Positions 62,211 through 64,000 of a stretch of 64,000 nt of DNA are shown here, piece by piece. The position numbers and the translations under genes are program-made. The stretch comes from Asticcacaulis sp. MM231 (GTDB taxonomy: Bacteria; Pseudomonadota; Alphaproteobacteria; Caulobacterales; Caulobacteraceae): the NCBI RefSeq assembly GCF_964186625.1, contig NZ_OZ075109.1, positions 434,001-498,000 on the forward strand, read 5' to 3'. The notes beneath the pieces are model-generated. The model worked only from the letters and a program-made list of their open reading frames with translations. It was not told the origin of the DNA and ran no database searches. The first letter of the stretch is position 1. Each line of letters begins with the position of its first letter.

Positions 62211-63701
62211 TTAACGCTTCAACCCCAGTGCATAAGCCATAACCTGGTAGATGTAGCTCAACTCGACCGTTCCGGTCAGCAGATGGGCCTGCGGGCCGCT
62301 GGCATAGATCGGCACGTCCTCACCGGCGTGCTGGGCGCTGTCGACATAGGTCAGGGCGGGCTGGGTATAGTCGGGGCTTACGGCCTCGTCTTCGGTTGGC
62401 GCGGGTCTCGCTACCCCGTTCTTGGGACCGCCGGGACCGGTGGCGTAGGAAAGCGTCGTGCGCGCATGGCCATTGCCGTCGAGTTCGTCCTTCCCGTGAT
62501 TGCGCGCCAGCCCCATGATCGGCTCCTCGCGGGTCGAGCCGGCTGAGAACACAAGACCATGACTGTGGTCCGCCGTCACAATGATCAGGGTATCGGCGGC
62601 GCTGGTCTTTTCCATCGCCACCTGGACGGCCTTCGACAATTCATCCACGTCGGTCATGGCGCGATAGGCGTTATTCTGGTGATGCCACTTGTCGATGGAG
62701 GCCGATTCCACCAGCAGAAAATAGCCCTTAGGATTTTTCGCCAGCACATCGATCGCCTTGGCCGTCATGTCGTCGAGTCCAGGCACATCGAAATGCTGTG
62801 CCGTATCAACGGGCGACGGAAGGTCGCCTTCGGCAAACAGGCCAAGCAGATGGTCGGTCTTTGTTGCATCCACCGCCTTGAGATCGGCCGCGCCACTGAC
62901 GAACTGGGCACTGGAGGACTGACCCTGCCATTCTTTCGTCAGGTCACGGCCGTCGACGCGCCCCCCTTTGCGCGGATCGGTATCGGGCAGAAATTTGGTC
63001 AAATCGCCCCCTAAGGCCACATCCATGCGGATGGCGGCAGGCGCTTCGACGAGTTGCCGCGCCAGATCAATGCAGCCGTTTTCAACCGCTTCGGCCGTCA
63101 GGTCGCTGTCGGCGCGCCAGTTGCGATACGGTGTGTGGCCATAGCCCCCCGCCGGGGTGGCGTCGGTAATCCCGGCCGTTGTGACAACCCCAGCCGACAG
63201 GCCATTGAGTTTCGCCAGTTCGGCCACGCTTTGCACCCGCGCCTTCAGCGAGCCACGGCACTTTTTCCCGACGACCGTGCCATCTACACCGATCGCGCCG
63301 TTGATTGTCTTGATGCCGGTCGTGATCGCCGAAATGCCGTTGGCGGAATCGGTGACCAGTTTGTCGGTCGAATAGGTCTTTGAGAAGCCGGTATAGGGGA
63401 GTTTGTCGAACGACAGGGCATAGCTGGCGCCATCAAGCCCGCGCTGCTGGCCGGCGAAGATGCGTCCGGCGGTCACCGAATTAATGCCCATGCCGTCACC
63501 GATGAAAAGGATGACGTTCCTGGCGCGACCGGTATTGGGCGTGCGCTTGAGGGCCTCAGCCAGAGCCTGCTCACCCTGGTAGAAATAGATGTTGGTTTTC
63601 GCATCTACGGTCGGCGGAACCTTGTCAGCCGATTGCGCCTGAACGGTCAGCGGCAGGAAGGCCAGCATGGCAACGGTCGACAACAGAGCAAAAGAACGCA
63701 T
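62211..63701 (-). CDS. Alkaline phosphatase, PhoA family, exported
   Basis: 496 residues with a Sec leader (LLSTVAMLAFLPLTVQA). Metal and active-site blocks are clear: ILFIGDGMG, the phosphorylated Ser119 in VTDSANGISAITTG, ATPAGGYGHTPYRNWRAD, ESASIDKWHHQNN and TADHSHG. It hydrolyses phosphomonoesters in the periplasm. The ATG at 63701 has GGAAAG 7 bases before it; the longer frame begins at TTG. It lies 27 bases after the FecR-like gene on the same strand, so its expression may follow that regulator rather than only phosphate starvation. I saw no Pho-box. Confidence 0.92.
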   Translation of the reverse strand: MRSFALLSTVAMLAFLPLTVQAQSADKVPPTVDAKTNIYFYQGEQALAEALKRTPNTGRARNVILFIGDGMGINSVTAGRIFAGQQRGLDGASYALSFDKLPYTGFSKTYSTDKLVTDSANGISAITTGIKTINGAIGVDGTVVGKKCRGSLKARVQSVAELAKLNGLSAGVVTTAGITDATPAGGYGHTPYRNWRADSDLTAEAVENGCIDLARQLVEAPAAIRMDVALGGDLTKFLPDTDPRKGGRVDGRDLTKEWQGQSSSAQFVSGAADLKAVDATKTDHLLGLFAEGDLPSPVDTAQHFDVPGLDDMTAKAIDVLAKNPKGYFLLVESASIDKWHHQNNAYRAMTDVDELSKAVQVAMEKTSAADTLIIVTADHSHGLVFSAGSTREEPIMGLARNHGKDELDGNGHARTTLSYATGPGGPKNGVARPAPTEDEAVSPDYTQPALTYVDSAQHAGEDVPIYASGPQAHLLTGTVELSYIYQVMAYALGLKR

Positions 63702-63728
63702 CACGGTACTTTCCAAAAATTTTAAGGC

Positions 63729-64000
63729 CTATTTCGACAGTTCGGTCGCACTGCCGGTCGTCTTGGCATCTATGCCGTATAGCTTTTGCAGGGCCATAAC
63801 GAAATGATCTGAATCTCCAGCATCGAAAATACCGCTGACACGGATCGTTTCCAGCCTGCGGTCGCTCAGTTTGATCGGCACAGGATTATAGCGGTTCATT
63901 TCGCTCAAGGCCTCGGCCAGCGGCGTATCCGAAAAATAGATGCGATGCTCAAGCCAGTTTTCGATGCGCAGGCGTGCCGCCGGATAGCGCGCCACAGCCA
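63729..64000 (-). CDS. FecR-like anti-sigma/signal-transduction protein, C-terminal part only
   Basis: The frame is open to the window edge, so the N-terminal part lies outside. The visible 90 residues carry the FecR C-terminal (DUF4974-like) pattern: IYFSDTPLAEALSEMNRYNPVPI, then RVSGIFDAGDSDHFVMALQKLYGI. FecR proteins sit in the inner membrane and relay a TonB-receptor signal to an ECF sigma factor, which is expected just outside the window with another receptor. It is followed closely by the alkaline phosphatase gene. Confidence 0.82.
   Translation of the reverse strand, partial: AVARYPAARLRIENWLEHRIYFSDTPLAEALSEMNRYNPVPIKLSDRRLETIRVSGIFDAGDSDHFVMALQKLYGIDAKTTGSATELSK

Overview
The window looks like a chromosomal segment of a Caulobacteraceae alphaproteobacterium. 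Asticcacaulis is the best guess, because the GC content appears moderate for the family. Supporting signs are two large TonB-dependent receptors, a run of flavin-dependent (tryptophan-type) halogenases, a CC0125/CC1285-type secreted protein and many exported glycoside hydrolases, several with Tat-like RR leaders. I saw no tRNA, rRNA, CRISPR array, insertion sequence or phage gene.

Region 1 (1-2503) is a tight operon of two transglutaminase-like proteins and an N-formylglutamate amidohydrolase, the last probably starting at ATT. Region 2 (2500-9610) holds a GntR/FCD regulator and a hydroxyproline catabolic set: a proline-racemase-family epimerase, a DapA-like deaminase, a D-amino-acid (D-hydroxyproline) dehydrogenase and an M24 Xaa-Pro peptidase. 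It is followed by fructose-1,6-bisphosphatase and a ribbon-helix-helix/RelE toxin-antitoxin pair. Region 3 (9607-23158) has two exported metallopeptidase-like proteins divergent from a GH127 beta-L-arabinofuranosidase and a GH43, then a cupin-8/JmjC protein, a TonB receptor and an unassigned Tat-exported hydrolase. The palindrome TATACNGTATA lies in three promoters across regions 2 and 3. I therefore read them as one regulon for plant hydroxyproline-rich (extensin-type) glycoproteins: TonB uptake, removal of beta-L-arabinofuranose, peptide cleavage, then hydroxyproline catabolism. This is the most interesting system in the window.

Region 4 (23223-50177) is a hemicellulose/pectin side-chain island. 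It encodes a GH78-like rhamnosidase, two GH51 arabinofuranosidases, a PA14-GH3, GH67 alpha-glucuronidase with mannonate dehydratase, GH35, an IclR regulator, GH31, a CE1-like esterase, a decayed S9 peptidase, GH27, GH43 and an alpha/beta hydrolase. The mix fits glucuronoarabinoxylan and xyloglucan. A LacI-like operator differing at one base lies upstream of GH3 and upstream of the GH27/GH43/GH51 operon.

Region 5 (50260-61505) is a TonB receptor, a small secreted protein, then a six-gene operon: a DUF6445-like dioxygenase-fold protein, a hidden 35-residue ORF coupled by ATGA overlaps at both ends, and four halogenase-family proteins, one lacking the catalytic residues. Region 6 (62211-64000) is an alkaline phosphatase behind the C-terminal part of a FecR-like protein that runs off the window.

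Four genes (20827-23158, 42236-44486, 46199-48137, 58184-61505) are each broken by one extra base. They are either recent pseudogenes or, perhaps more likely, consensus errors in the assembly.
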